DNA of 64,000 nucleotides from an uncultured Saprospiraceae bacterium (GTDB taxonomy: Bacteria > Bacteroidota > Bacteroidia > Chitinophagales > Saprospiraceae). A program made the position numbers and the translations under genes. The stretch covers positions 39,613 to 103,612 of the forward strand of contig CALGAW010000004.1 of the NCBI GenBank assembly GCA_937959115.1, given 5' to 3'. The notes under the pieces were generated by a model. That model was not told the DNA's origin. It did no database searches and was given only the letters and a program-made list of their open reading frames with translations. Shown here in pieces: positions 8,638-17,683 of the stretch; position 1 is the stretch's first letter, and each line of letters starts with the position of its first letter.

Positions 8638-9396
8638 TTATTTCAAGTTACTCAAGTCAACAACAAATCCGTTGATACTCTTTCCTTTCAAGGTAACTAA
8701 ATAGCCTTCCGCTGTTGTTTTGTTTGGAAATGGACCGACAATGAGCTTATAAAGTGCATGCCCATCACTGCTTTTTCCTACAAAGATCATACTGTTCTTT
8801 TGAGTTTTTACTTGTAATCTATTGATTTGCTTCAGGATATTCTGGTATTGTGAATAGGAACCGACTTGAATACCGTATTTTTCAAGTGCGAGTTCTTTTA
8901 CTTCTACGCTGAAAAGGTTGGTGCTTTTTCCTATTCTTGGTTTAGGGGTTCCTAGCGAAACAGTCGGAACTGGTTTCTTCGGTTGTTCAGCAGAAGGCGT
9001 GCTGTTTCCTAAACTGATCGTTTGCTTAGGTGGAGAAGTTTTACTAGGCGCGTTAACAATTTCCATTTTTACATTTACTACTCCAGCTTGAATCATATCC
9101 AATTGTCGAGCTGCCGCTTTTGACAAATCAATTACAACTCCTTTTACAAAAGGACCTCTATCATTTATTCGCACAGTCACTGATTTCTGATTGTTTAAAT
9201 TTGTCACTTTTACAAACGTATTGAAAGGCAATGTTCTATGTGCTGCTGTAAATTTCTTTTGGTCAAACCGATCTCCATTTGCAGTTTTATTTCCTTGGAA
9301 TTTGTCGGCATAGAAAGACGCTTTACCATATTCTGCTTGTGCAGTCAGACTAAGTGATGCAATGAAAAACAGATTGATTAGCAGATTATACTTCAT
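8638..9396 (-). CDS. rlpA: RlpA-like septal/cell-wall protein with SPOR domain
   Basis: An N-terminal signal peptide ([21 protein letters not shown]) leads into a double-psi beta-barrel RlpA domain (about 22-112) with [34 protein letters not shown] and the hallmark [10 protein letters not shown] Pro/Thr/Lys-rich linker (about 113-165) joins a C-terminal SPOR domain (about 170-250) with the repeated [11 protein letters not shown] pattern. RlpA proteins cleave or bind denuded glycan in peptidoglycan and SPOR domains target such strands at the septum. No lipobox Cys is seen, so it is probably a soluble periplasmic form. It stands alone on its strand. Confidence 0.9.
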   Translation of the reverse strand: MKYNLLINLFFIASLSLTAQAEYGKASFYADKFQGNKTANGDRFDQKKFTAAHRTLPFNTFVKVTNLNNQKSVTVRINDRGPFVKGVVIDLSKAAARQLDMIQAGVVNVKMEIVNAPSKTSPPKQTISLGNSTPSAEQPKKPVPTVSLGTPKPRIGKSTNLFSVEVKELALEKYGIQVGSYSQYQNILKQINRLQVKTQKNSMIFVGKSSDGHALYKLIVGPFPNKTTAEGYLVTLKGKSINGFVVDLSNLK

Positions 9397-9425
9397 TTAT
9401 TTTTTTTTATAAAATTACAATAAAC

Positions 9426-9533
9426 ATGCTAGAAAAAAGAAAATCACTAATATCATTGAAAGATCTTAGAACTGGAGAAGAAAATGAATTGGTATTTACA
9501 CTAAAAGAAGGCAGGTACATTTTGTTTAACTAG
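9426..9533 (+). CDS. Possible 35-residue small protein
   Basis: An ATG-to-TAG frame encodes MLEKRKSLISLKDLRTGEEN and 15 more residues ending YILFN. It lies between the divergent rlpA and TPR genes. The residue make-up (alternating charged and hydrophobic, little low-complexity) is protein-like, but no promoter element or homology is apparent to me. It may be chance or the remnant of a larger gene. Confidence 0.25.
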   Translation: MLEKRKSLISLKDLRTGEENELVFTLKEGRYILFN

Positions 9534-9638
9534 ATTTTATACAACTGTTCCTATAGGCAGATTCTCACGTCACAAAAAGACAAAATGTGTGGATGATGTT
9601 TCAGTCGAATTCTAGTATTTTATTCCAAAAGAAAAAAC

Positions 9639-11381
9639 ATGATCAAGAAAAATAAACACCATACTCTCATTTGTGCCCTAGTAATCAGTTGTTTTACAAT
9701 TGTTTCAGCACAATCAAATGAAGCAAGAATAGCCTTTAATGACGGACTTGCAGCCTTCAACTTGGAAAACTATGACAATGCTGTCACCCATTTGAGTAAG
9801 GCAACCTCTTTGGATCCCAATTTTGAGCCAGCATTCCAATTGTTAGCTGTTTGTTTTGATGAAAAAAATAATGTTTCGAAGGCGATAGATAATTATGAAA
9901 AAGCCTTAAAGATCAATCCTTCACAAGAGAAAACATGGTATAACCTTGCCTTGCTATACATCACTGATAAGCGACCAAGTAATGCGATTTCAGCCCTCGA
10001 AAAAGCAATAAAAGTGAATCCAGACTATGGGAAAGCACATAATAAGCTAGGCATGCTATATGCAAGTCAAGACGATTCTGAGAAAGCAACAAAACACCTG
10101 AAAACCGCCACCGAAAAAGGCGGAAGTAAAGCCAACTCAGCTTATAGTCTCGCGATCAACCTCTACAAACAAAAAAAGTACACAGAAGCTCTTGAAAATG
10201 CGACAAAAGCAGTCGAAAAAGAAAAATCAGCGAACACCTTATACTTGTTAGGTATTTGTCAACACCAAAATGGACAACTTAAGGAAGCTATTAGCTCGTA
10301 TAAGAAAGTAACAGAGAAAAAACCTGATCACTTTGATTCTTACCTCAATAGAGGCGTCTTAAGTTATAACCAAGGGGATTTTCAGGATGCTGCAATTGCG
10401 TTCGATAAAGCCAGTGAGTTGAAAAGTGATGCCATGCTATACGATTATTCTGGAAGATCCCATCTCAGAAATGACAATCCAGAAAAAGCCATCACTCAAT
10501 TGAAAAAATCCCTTGCCCTTAACAATAACAATGGGGAAGTCAACTTCTACCTGGCAAAGGCGTATCAGAAAACCGGCAAAAAGGATAAAGTCAATGAATA
10601 CTTGAAAATAGCACAGAAACAAGGGTTTGGACAAGCAAAGAAGGCAATTGTTTCTCAAAATGTAAAAGTATACAATTCAGGGATAAAAGCATTTCAAGAT
10701 GAGAAGTATAGCGAAGCGGTAACCAACTTTAAGCAAGCCGTCAAAAACGATCCTAAAAATCCAAGATATTATTACAATTTAGGCCTCGCTCAGGAAAAAG
10801 CTGGAGACACAAAACTAGCAGCAGCAGCGCTAAAGAAAGCCGTGGACCTCGATCCCAAATACGGAAAGGCTCATTTAGCTATTGGGAATCTCTTTTATAA
10901 TACTGGAAACATGCCATTTGCAACAAAAGGCTATGAGGCAGCAATCAAAAATGGGATCAATGATGCTGAAATGTATTACATCGTAGGAAACACTTACTAC
11001 TATCAAGAGGATTTCGCAAATGCGGCTAAAAATTTCAGTAAAGCAGCAGAAGGTAAACCAAGCGATCCCGACTACGCCTATAATCTAGGAATGGTCTTTA
11101 CCCAAATGGGTAAATTTAATCAAGCAATCGAAACCTATGAAAAAGTCACTCAAATTGATCCTAAGTACGTTCAAGCATACTACAATATTGGGTTGTGCTA
11201 CGAAAAAATGGAAAAATATGATAAAGGCTTAGAAGTCGGAGAAAAATTAATAAAAATTGATCCCGATTATGCTAAAGGCTACTTGTTGATGGCCGTCATG
11301 TACAATAGAAAAGAAGATACTTACAACGAAAATAAATACCTCCGATTAGCCAAGAAAATGGACCCTAAAGTGCTGGAATAA
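9639..11381 (+). CDS. Periplasmic tetratricopeptide-repeat protein
   Basis: A signal peptide (MIKKNKHHTLICALVISCFT to about residue 25, ending VSAQS) precedes about fifteen TPR units covering nearly all of the 580 residues. Clear units include YDNAVTHLSKATSLDPNFEP, KAIDNYEKALKINPSQEKTW and QAIETYEKVTQIDPKYVQAY. TPR arrays bind other proteins; the partner is unknown. It is convergent with the GWxTD gene, with only 7 bases between the two stop codons. The many near-identical units are ordinary TPR degeneracy rather than a DNA repeat. Confidence 0.88.
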   Translation: MIKKNKHHTLICALVISCFTIVSAQSNEARIAFNDGLAAFNLENYDNAVTHLSKATSLDPNFEPAFQLLAVCFDEKNNVSKAIDNYEKALKINPSQEKTWYNLALLYITDKRPSNAISALEKAIKVNPDYGKAHNKLGMLYASQDDSEKATKHLKTATEKGGSKANSAYSLAINLYKQKKYTEALENATKAVEKEKSANTLYLLGICQHQNGQLKEAISSYKKVTEKKPDHFDSYLNRGVLSYNQGDFQDAAIAFDKASELKSDAMLYDYSGRSHLRNDNPEKAITQLKKSLALNNNNGEVNFYLAKAYQKTGKKDKVNEYLKIAQKQGFGQAKKAIVSQNVKVYNSGIKAFQDEKYSEAVTNFKQAVKNDPKNPRYYYNLGLAQEKAGDTKLAAAALKKAVDLDPKYGKAHLAIGNLFYNTGNMPFATKGYEAAIKNGINDAEMYYIVGNTYYYQEDFANAAKNFSKAAEGKPSDPDYAYNLGMVFTQMGKFNQAIETYEKVTQIDPKYVQAYYNIGLCYEKMEKYDKGLEVGEKLIKIDPDYAKGYLLMAVMYNRKEDTYNENKYLRLAKKMDPKVLE

Positions 11382-11396
11382 TTATTAATTAATAAT
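11381..11396. terminator. Palindrome spanning two convergent stop codons
   Basis: ATTATTAATTAATAAT is a perfect 16-bp palindrome that covers the end of the TPR gene stop and the stop of the GWxTD gene. It is too AT-rich to form a strong hairpin and may be a weak bidirectional terminator or chance. Confidence 0.3.
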
Positions 11397-12876
11397 CATC
11401 ATACCGATCAGCGTTGCTTCCAAAAGTCGGTTTAGAAGAACGTCCTGTACTTGTATTGTCAATAGCAGTATTATAGAGTTCATCCTTCCAATCAGGATTG
11501 TTAAATTCGCCTTTTGCCGTGCTGTGTAGAAGCACATAGTCGTCATTTGCGAGACTAGGATTGAAAAATATGAATTTCACATTCCGTTGGACATCACTTC
11601 GCTGTTCATCAACTAACGTATTGTAATACCATATTTGATAGGGTGGGGCATTCGGTTCACTATCTGCTGAGATGATGTCATAAGGAGGCCCGTATCTTAA
11701 GTAAATAAGGCCTCGATCTGTCTTATATCCCTTTGAAAAGGCAACATCAAAATATTCATTCGCTTCTTCTACTAAGTAGCCATATTGTTCATAAGGCGTA
11801 GTAGGATCAACCTCATTGTATTGTGTCCAAAAGTGCAGTAAAAATTTACGTTGTAATTCTTCATTCTTGCTCTTTACCACTGTATTCAATAACGGTATAT
11901 AGTTATTGTCTATTCTTGGGGCAAGACATTCCAACTTATCTTTAAGTTCCTTACCTTCAAGTGATTCTACAAAGCTGTCCGTGATGTCAGCTGTTTCAAA
12001 ACTATCTAGATTATAATCCAGGAGGTTACTTCGTTTGATTTTGGTAGACTTTGATTGTATCAATTCATTGTCAGCATCCCTGACTTCTAACACTAGCAAA
12101 TAATCACCAGTAGGAATAAGGGAGATATCTAGCTGAGCCAATACCACATTTACATCATTCGGTTGCTGTTTTTTGAATCCTAAACAGCCAGTAATTGGCG
12201 TTTTTTCATCACCTTCCTTATACAAATAATAGCGCACGAGATGAGGAGTTCCTATAATCTTCGTATTGTAAATCTCTGCAAAAAAAGTAATGCGTGATAC
12301 CGCACTTGGATAGACCGTATACGTGAATGGATTTAGTTGATAACCGTGCTTCGTGTATTTGTCCTCCTCAATCGATTTACTATATTTATTAAGGAGTTGA
12401 ATGTCAGACATATGGACTTTGTCCTCTCCATAATCAATCACTACTTTTGTCTCATACGAATTCACATTTTTTAGATCATTCAAATCTTTTAAATCCACTT
12501 TTAAAGTATAACTCCCATTAGATAAGTGCAAACGTCGCAAGTCTACTAGGCCTAGATTGGCAATACGCAAGGAAGTAAGCATTGGACTTTTAACAACAAA
12601 TTTGTCATAAGCCTTAATACCATCTTCTTGTTCGAAGGTGATCAATACCTCCACTGCAGCCTGAAATTTATTCTCCTTTTCTCGTTTGAATTCGACCGTT
12701 CTTCCTAGTACATGCAGGTAAACTTCAATATAGTTTTCCTGATCTATTCCTTTGAATGTAGCGTAAGTGATGTTCGCATCCAGTGCTTGTAAATGATTAC
12801 TTGAAAAGAATAAAGTAGAAATGAAAAAAAGTAAAAAAAATGGTTGTAGAGGTTTATATTGTTGTTTTTTTACCAT
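11389..12876 (-). CDS. GWxTD domain-containing protein
   Basis: The N-terminus has a signal or anchor segment (about 12-31, PFFLLFFISTLFFSSNHLQA). The middle is beta-rich. The C-terminal third holds the GWxTD domain found in many Bacteroidota exported proteins: LLHFWTQYNEVDPTTPYEQY, then the motif itself as GYKTDRGLIYLRYGPPYDI (about 388-406), and IWYYN. Trp of GWxTD is replaced by Tyr here. The function of the domain is not established; it is thought to act at the outer membrane. It is divergent from the WbqC-like gene with 44 bases between starts. Confidence 0.88.
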   Translation of the reverse strand: MVKKQQYKPLQPFFLLFFISTLFFSSNHLQALDANITYATFKGIDQENYIEVYLHVLGRTVEFKREKENKFQAAVEVLITFEQEDGIKAYDKFVVKSPMLTSLRIANLGLVDLRRLHLSNGSYTLKVDLKDLNDLKNVNSYETKVVIDYGEDKVHMSDIQLLNKYSKSIEEDKYTKHGYQLNPFTYTVYPSAVSRITFFAEIYNTKIIGTPHLVRYYLYKEGDEKTPITGCLGFKKQQPNDVNVVLAQLDISLIPTGDYLLVLEVRDADNELIQSKSTKIKRSNLLDYNLDSFETADITDSFVESLEGKELKDKLECLAPRIDNNYIPLLNTVVKSKNEELQRKFLLHFWTQYNEVDPTTPYEQYGYLVEEANEYFDVAFSKGYKTDRGLIYLRYGPPYDIISADSEPNAPPYQIWYYNTLVDEQRSDVQRNVKFIFFNPSLANDDYVLLHSTAKGEFNNPDWKDELYNTAIDNTSTGRSSKPTFGSNADRYDDY

Positions 12877-12920
12877 TGAAAATTATAAGTTTTCTTCAAT
12901 TTACAATATTTTTTAGATAA

Positions 12921-13541
12921 ATGTTAGACGATTTACTGATAGAATTGCATTATTTAGGGTGTGTAGACTACTACTCAAAATTAGCAAAGGTAAACAACGT
13001 TTGTTTTGAAAGTCACGAACATTATTCAAAAGGCTCCTTTAGAAATCGAATGCACATTGCTACTCCACAGGGAGTTATGCGATTGTCAGTTCCCTTGGAA
13101 AGAGGCAAAAACAGCCGGATGCCAATAAGAGATGTGCAAATTGCTTACGACGAAAATTGGCAATTACAGCATTGGAGAGGCATAAAAGCAGCTTACGGAA
13201 AATCACCATTCTACGAGTTTTACGCGGAAGAATTGTTACCATTTTATAAACAAAAAACAAAGTTTCTGTTTGATTGGAATTGGATGCTGTCTGAATGGAT
13301 TGTAGAGACAATAGGATTAAATCTATCCTCAACCTTTACAACTGAATACATAAAACACGGGGTTCATAAGAACGATTCAAGGAATCACTTCAATCCAAAA
13401 TCAGAAATCCGGCCATCATCTTCAAATTCTAAGCCCTACAGCCAAGTGTTTGAAGATAAGACCGGATTCCTTCCTAATCTTAGTATTATAGATCTATTGT
13501 TTTGCACAGGCCCAGAAGCCCAAATATATTTGATTCATTAA
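12921..13541 (+). CDS. WbqC-like family protein
   Basis: The 206 residues fit the WbqC-like family: LLIELHYLGCVDYYSKLAKV at the start, HIATPQGVMRLSVPLERGKN (about 49-68), the conserved WQLQHWRGIKAAYGKSPFYE (about 83-102) and a W..W-rich helical segment. The original WbqC lies in an O-antigen cluster, but the biochemical role is unknown and Bacteroidota copies usually lie outside such clusters. It is cytosolic. In other genomes it often neighbours signal peptidase genes; that is not the case here. Confidence 0.85.
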   Translation: MLDDLLIELHYLGCVDYYSKLAKVNNVCFESHEHYSKGSFRNRMHIATPQGVMRLSVPLERGKNSRMPIRDVQIAYDENWQLQHWRGIKAAYGKSPFYEFYAEELLPFYKQKTKFLFDWNWMLSEWIVETIGLNLSSTFTTEYIKHGVHKNDSRNHFNPKSEIRPSSSNSKPYSQVFEDKTGFLPNLSIIDLLFCTGPEAQIYLIH

Positions 13542-13576
13542 ATATCCCTGGAGTCTTAGTCTATGCAATTTAAAAT

Positions 13577-13624
13577 TTTCAGCGCTGAAAGTGCGCCATA
13601 TGACAGACTAGGGTACAACCCTAG
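13577..13624. other. Two perfect palindromes between convergent genes
   Basis: TTTCAGCGCTGAAA (13577-13590) is a 14-bp perfect palindrome. CTAGGGT-ACA-ACCCTAG (13608-13624) is a 7-bp hairpin with a 3-nt loop. They lie between the ends of the WbqC-like and DinB-like genes, so a role as bidirectional terminators is plausible, although neither has a U tract. Confidence 0.4.
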
Positions 13625-13639
13625 GAGAACATACATAGA

Positions 13640-14149
13640 TTAATTCGACATGGCCATTTGCTCTTCATAACTAGGACCATAAATCCCAGGAACAGGCTTA
13701 CCGTTTGCTCTCAAATAAGCAACAATCTCACCACGGTGATGATACAAATGATTCATAAGGAATCCTCTAACAACCTGAGCTCTGGGCATTTCAGGCATTA
13801 CATTTACAGGCCCATTCCACATTGACCAAGTCTCCATCAATTTCTCTTCAGGGTAATTTTCAATACAAGATATTGCCTTAGTGATATTTTCTTCCAACTT
13901 TGCACAAATAGCATTCATGCTTGAAATATCTCCCTTGTCATATGTATAGTTTTTCAAGTCGGTGCGATCCTCATTTAAAACGGACGTCCACCAATTGTAA
14001 ACTTCAGCGGTATGTGACGCCAACTCAGCAATACTCCAGTTAAACGAATTTGGCTTGTAGCTTAATACATCATCAGGAATTGAATTGAATAATCTTCGAG
14101 TGCCTTCCGCCTCATGCTTAAGCTCAGCTAATAGTGTTTCTTTAATCAT
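13640..14149 (-). CDS. DinB family protein
   Basis: A 169-residue four-helix-bundle protein of the DinB/YfiT superfamily. The likely metal-binding His residues lie in ELASHTAEVYNWW (near residue 46) and FLMNHLYHHRGEIVAYLR (about 131-148). The end GKPVPGIYGPSYEEQ is typical of Bacteroidota members. The superfamily includes thiol-dependent transferases and damage-inducible proteins, but no activity can be assigned. It is cytosolic and lies downstream of the E1 gene on the other side of a 204-base gap. Confidence 0.85.
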   Translation of the reverse strand: MIKETLLAELKHEAEGTRRLFNSIPDDVLSYKPNSFNWSIAELASHTAEVYNWWTSVLNEDRTDLKNYTYDKGDISSMNAICAKLEENITKAISCIENYPEEKLMETWSMWNGPVNVMPEMPRAQVVRGFLMNHLYHHRGEIVAYLRANGKPVPGIYGPSYEEQMAMSN

Positions 14150-14353
14150 TTTAATAAAATTTAATTAACGAATAGACTGGGTTAACTTGAAGATTTTATT
14201 GTTAGAATAAAGTACTTACATCGGATGGTCTTAAACAGAGAATTAGGTATAAAGTCAGGAATTTAGATTTGAATCGGTTCAATCATGAATCTTCACTATG
14301 AGGCACAGTATTTTCAACTACTAATCTACTACAATAAGCGTTTCTTGTTCGAA

Positions 14354-16786
14354 TTAAGTGAAATGCGTTGTCGGATACGTTGCAGGATCCGCTTCATGCA
14401 TCATTTTGTAAACCGCCTCATAAACGTCCTCTGCACTTGGCTTTGAATAGTAATCCCCATCAGAACCGCTAGGAGCTCGGTGCGGAGCAGCTGCAAGCGT
14501 AATCGGCTTAGAATCCAACAAGTAATAAGCATCTTGCTCCTCAAGAATCTGTTGCAGGATATAGGAAGAAGCCCCACCTGGAACATCCTCGTCCAATACC
14601 AACAAGCGACTCGTCTTCTGCAAAGACTGACGAATCACATGATTCAAGTCAAATGGCAACAACGTCTGCACATCTACCAACTCCACAGAAATTCCAATTT
14701 TGGCCAATTCTTTAACAGCCTTACTTGCTATACGTACACATGAGCCATAGGTTACAAGTGTTACATCATTTCCTTCAGATAAAATATCGGGAACACCAAG
14801 CGGAATCGTATATTCTCCCATATTAGCGGGCAATTTTTCACGTATGCGATACCCATTTAAACATTCCACTACAATGCTCGGATCATTGGACTGAAGCAGC
14901 GTGTTATACATGCCTGCTGCCTGTACTGTATTCCTAGGAACACAGATGTAAATTCCTCTCAAACTGTGTAGCATCATCCCAATCGGGGAACCTGTATGCC
15001 AGATACCTTCAAGACGATGTCCACGTGTTCTGATGATCATAGGTGCTTGCTGCATCCCCTTACTTCTATAGCGAAGTGTAGCCAGGTCATCAGAAAGCGG
15101 CACTAAAGCATACAACAGGTAATCGATATACTGAACCTCAGCAATTGGTCGCATTCCACGCATGGCCATACCAATCCCTTGTCCTATGATAGTCCATTCA
15201 CGGATACCAGTGTCAAATATTCTTGCTTCCCCGTATTTATCCTGCAAACCAGCGAATCCTTGGTTCACATCACCTATTTTGCCAAGGTCTTCTCCAAAGG
15301 CAAACAGTGTCTCATTTTTCTCCATCGCATGGTCAAAGAAATTGTTGAGGATCTGAAATCCTTGCATCTCTTTGCTATCGTCGTTATAAACTGGAGGAAT
15401 ACTGGGTACTGAAAGTGCGGAAGAAACACCTTCTATATGCAATTCTGTGTTGTAGAGTTCACGATTTTTTGTATTCTGAGCGGTTAGCCATTCAATTAGC
15501 TCTTGCTTGCCTGCAGGGTTATCTTGCCCTATCAAATAAAGCGCTTTACGCACACGGGTGACCAATTCATGGTTCAACGGATAGATTTTCTTTGGTTTTT
15601 GAACCAAAAAATGTAAATCCTGTTCTAATGCTTTCAGATCTTCGCTTTTAGCGATATTGGGTGCAATCTGCTGGAAAAGTGAGGTGACATAACCATAAGC
15701 TTCTATACATGGTTCTGTATACTGAAGCCACATTTTATCGGCTGCCGCTTTCGCCTCTTTTTTTGCGTTTTCCTCAATTTCAACTAATGTTTTCTCTTTT
15801 GCAAGATGATTGTCAATCATCCATTTTCGCATCATCTGAATGCAATCAAAATCGATTTCCCATTGCAGTCGTTCTTTTGACTTATAGCGTTCGTGAGAGC
15901 CAGAAGTACTGTGTCCGTTTGGCTGTGTGCATTCTTGGATATGAAAAAGGGCCGGTTTATGTGTTTTTCTTACTTTCTTAATACCTTTTTTATACATTTC
16001 AACAAGAACAGGGTAGTTCCAAGCATCTTCTACGTAAATATCAAATCCTTCTCCCGCTTTCGCTGAATAAAACCCTTCCATTAACTCAGAGATACTACCT
16101 TTTGTGGTTTGGTATTCCTTTGGAACTGAAATCCCGTAGCCATCATCCCAAACAGAAACAGCAAGCGGAACTTGCTGAACACCAGCTGCATTCATGGTTT
16201 CCCAAAACACGCCTTCTGAAGTACTTGCGTCTCCAATGGTACAAAAAGATACTTCATTACCATTGTTAGAAAAATTATTTTCTTTTGGAATAACCTCAGA
16301 AGCACGATATAGCTTAGAGGCAAGCGCAATCCCGAGTCCTCTCGCCATTTGTCCACCAGTAGGAGAAATATCTGAAGTAACATTCTTAGAATCTAAATGA
16401 TTGACCCAAGAACCATCTCGGTTTGCCAGTTTAGTTGCAAAGTGAGAATTCATCTGTCTTCCAAATGAGAAAGGATCGTTATCTGGATCAGCAAATAGTT
16501 GGGCGAAGTAATCTTCGACGGTACCAATTCCTGCTGCTAGTATAAAGGTGAAATCTCTATAATACCCAGAACGGAAATCACCTTTCTTAAAGGCTCTAGC
16601 CATTGCTACCTGGGGAACTTCTTTACCATCACCTGATATTCCAAATTTCCCCTTTCCCCCAAGGACTAATTTTCGAGTTAACATACTGACTTCTCTGCTT
16701 AAACAGCAAATGGAATAATCACTTATGACTTCCTCAATGTATTTTTTATTTAATTGCTTACTTGTTAATTCTTGAATATCAGACAT
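14354..16786 (-). CDS. 2-oxoacid dehydrogenase E1, fused alpha and beta subunits
   Basis: One 810-residue chain carries both halves of a heterotetrameric-type E1. Residues about 30-400 are the alpha part, with the thiamine-diphosphate motif GDASTSEGVFWETMNAAG near 187 and GSHERYKS near 297. Residues about 470-800 are the beta part, with FAFGEDLGKIGDVNQGFAGL and HTGSPIGMMLHSL. The branched-chain 2-oxoacid (2-oxoisovalerate) dehydrogenase is the usual assignment for such Bacteroidota fusions; pyruvate or other 2-oxoacids cannot be excluded. No E2 or E3 gene is nearby. A TAnnTTTG element lies 67 nt upstream of the ATG. Confidence 0.9.
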   Translation of the reverse strand: MSDIQELTSKQLNKKYIEEVISDYSICCLSREVSMLTRKLVLGGKGKFGISGDGKEVPQVAMARAFKKGDFRSGYYRDFTFILAAGIGTVEDYFAQLFADPDNDPFSFGRQMNSHFATKLANRDGSWVNHLDSKNVTSDISPTGGQMARGLGIALASKLYRASEVIPKENNFSNNGNEVSFCTIGDASTSEGVFWETMNAAGVQQVPLAVSVWDDGYGISVPKEYQTTKGSISELMEGFYSAKAGEGFDIYVEDAWNYPVLVEMYKKGIKKVRKTHKPALFHIQECTQPNGHSTSGSHERYKSKERLQWEIDFDCIQMMRKWMIDNHLAKEKTLVEIEENAKKEAKAAADKMWLQYTEPCIEAYGYVTSLFQQIAPNIAKSEDLKALEQDLHFLVQKPKKIYPLNHELVTRVRKALYLIGQDNPAGKQELIEWLTAQNTKNRELYNTELHIEGVSSALSVPSIPPVYNDDSKEMQGFQILNNFFDHAMEKNETLFAFGEDLGKIGDVNQGFAGLQDKYGEARIFDTGIREWTIIGQGIGMAMRGMRPIAEVQYIDYLLYALVPLSDDLATLRYRSKGMQQAPMIIRTRGHRLEGIWHTGSPIGMMLHSLRGIYICVPRNTVQAAGMYNTLLQSNDPSIVVECLNGYRIREKLPANMGEYTIPLGVPDILSEGNDVTLVTYGSCVRIASKAVKELAKIGISVELVDVQTLLPFDLNHVIRQSLQKTSRLLVLDEDVPGGASSYILQQILEEQDAYYLLDSKPITLAAAPHRAPSGSDGDYYSKPSAEDVYEAVYKMMHEADPATYPTTHFT

Positions 16787-16853
16787 TAGTGAAAGGTATT
16801 TTTAACAATTCTAATTGGAATAACCCTTGATTTGGTTGTATTCTTCTACCGCA

Positions 16854-16861
16854 AAGTTAAA
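16854..16861 (-). promoter_or_regulatory. -7 element for the E1 gene
   Basis: The minus strand reads TAACTTTG, a full match to TAnnTTTG, 67 nt before the ATG at 16786. No clear -33 TTTG is seen. Confidence 0.45.
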
Positions 16862-16949
16862 AAAAATGCTGGAATATTACGCCTAAATAATCTGATTGGT
16901 ACGATAATTGAAATATTGCAAAATGTATATCTATTCAACATAAGTTGTC

Positions 16950-16980
16950 TTTGATTATTAAGAAAATTAGTGTAAATTTG
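16950..16980 (+). promoter_or_regulatory. Promoter of the DUF1573 gene (-33 and -7)
   Basis: TTTG (16950-16953), a 19-nt spacer and TAAATTTG (16973-16980) match the Bacteroidota consensus TTTG-N19-TAnnTTTG exactly. The ATG follows 23 nt later. This is the best promoter in the window. Confidence 0.8.
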
Positions 16981-17003
16981 TGTCAATTATAAAATACTAA
17001 ATA

Positions 17004-17615
17004 ATGAAGAAAATAACTACTCTATTCGTTTTAGTTCTATTTGTTTCCTTTACCGCTATCGCTCAAGTAAAAACAGGTACTGTTGAAACAGCCATCGAAG
17101 CTGCAGACGCTGTGAAAGGAAAGAAACCTAAGAAAAAAGTGAAAGATGCTGCTGCTGCAGAAACAAAGGAAGTTCTTGCACCTGCTCAAAATGTTGTGGC
17201 ACCTGCGCAGAAAGCAGATGGTGCCTTAGCGGCTCCTGCTGTTGAAGAAGCATTACCAGATTCTAAAATGGTATTTGAATCGTTGAAGGTAGATTACGGT
17301 ACGCAAGTTCAAAATGCTGATCCAATCAGAAAATTCCCTTTTACAAATGAAGGTACTGAACCTTTAGTGATTCAAGGCGCAAAAGGAAGTTGTGGATGTA
17401 CTGTACCTCGTTACCCGAGAGAACCAATTTTACCAGGTGAGTCTGCTGAAATTGAAGTAAGATATGACACCAAACGTATCGGACCATTCACAAAAACAGT
17501 TCGATTAAACTATAACGGAAGTAAAGAACCTATCGTCTTAACGATCACAGGTAAAATTACTCAGCCACCAGCTGGACTTCCAACGAAAGATAAAGGATTG
17601 GTTGCTCCAAACTAG
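17004..17615 (+). CDS. DUF1573 exported protein
   Basis: A signal peptide (MKKITTLFVLVLFVSFTAIA, cleaved near residue 20) is followed by an Ala/Lys/Pro-rich spacer (about 25-90) and a C-terminal DUF1573 domain (about 92-190). The domain shows FESLKVDYGTQVQNADPIRK, the GAKGSCGCTVPRYPREP Cys-Gly-Cys core and PGESAEIEVRYDTKR. DUF1573 has an immunoglobulin-like (ASH-like) fold and is abundant in Bacteroidota; the function is unknown. A strong promoter and an intrinsic terminator bracket it as a single-gene unit. Confidence 0.85.
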   Translation: MKKITTLFVLVLFVSFTAIAQVKTGTVETAIEAADAVKGKKPKKKVKDAAAAETKEVLAPAQNVVAPAQKADGALAAPAVEEALPDSKMVFESLKVDYGTQVQNADPIRKFPFTNEGTEPLVIQGAKGSCGCTVPRYPREPILPGESAEIEVRYDTKRIGPFTKTVRLNYNGSKEPIVLTITGKITQPPAGLPTKDKGLVAPN

Positions 17616-17642
17616 TTACCAATTTGAAATAAAATATTTATT

Positions 17643-17672
17643 AAAAGCACCGTTTTTAACGGTGCTTTTTTT
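17643..17672 (+). terminator. Intrinsic terminator after the DUF1573 gene
   Basis: AAAAGCACCGTT (17643-17654) pairs perfectly with AACGGTGCTTTT (17658-17669) across a 3-nt loop and is followed by more T. It directly abuts the promoter of the next gene. Confidence 0.9.
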
Positions 17673-17679
17673 ATTTTTG
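17672..17679 (+). promoter_or_regulatory. -7 element 4 nt before the aminotransferase start
   Basis: TATTTTTG matches TAnnTTTG and begins inside the T tract of the preceding terminator. TGCC and then the ATG follow, so the mRNA would be leaderless. The -33 region would fall within the terminator stem and has no TTTG. Confidence 0.5.
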
Positions 17680-17683
17680 TGCC

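Noticed and set aside
9700..11380. DNA tandem repeat or CRISPR-like array
   Set aside because: The periodicity is that of TPR protein units with variable codons, not of identical spaced DNA repeats.
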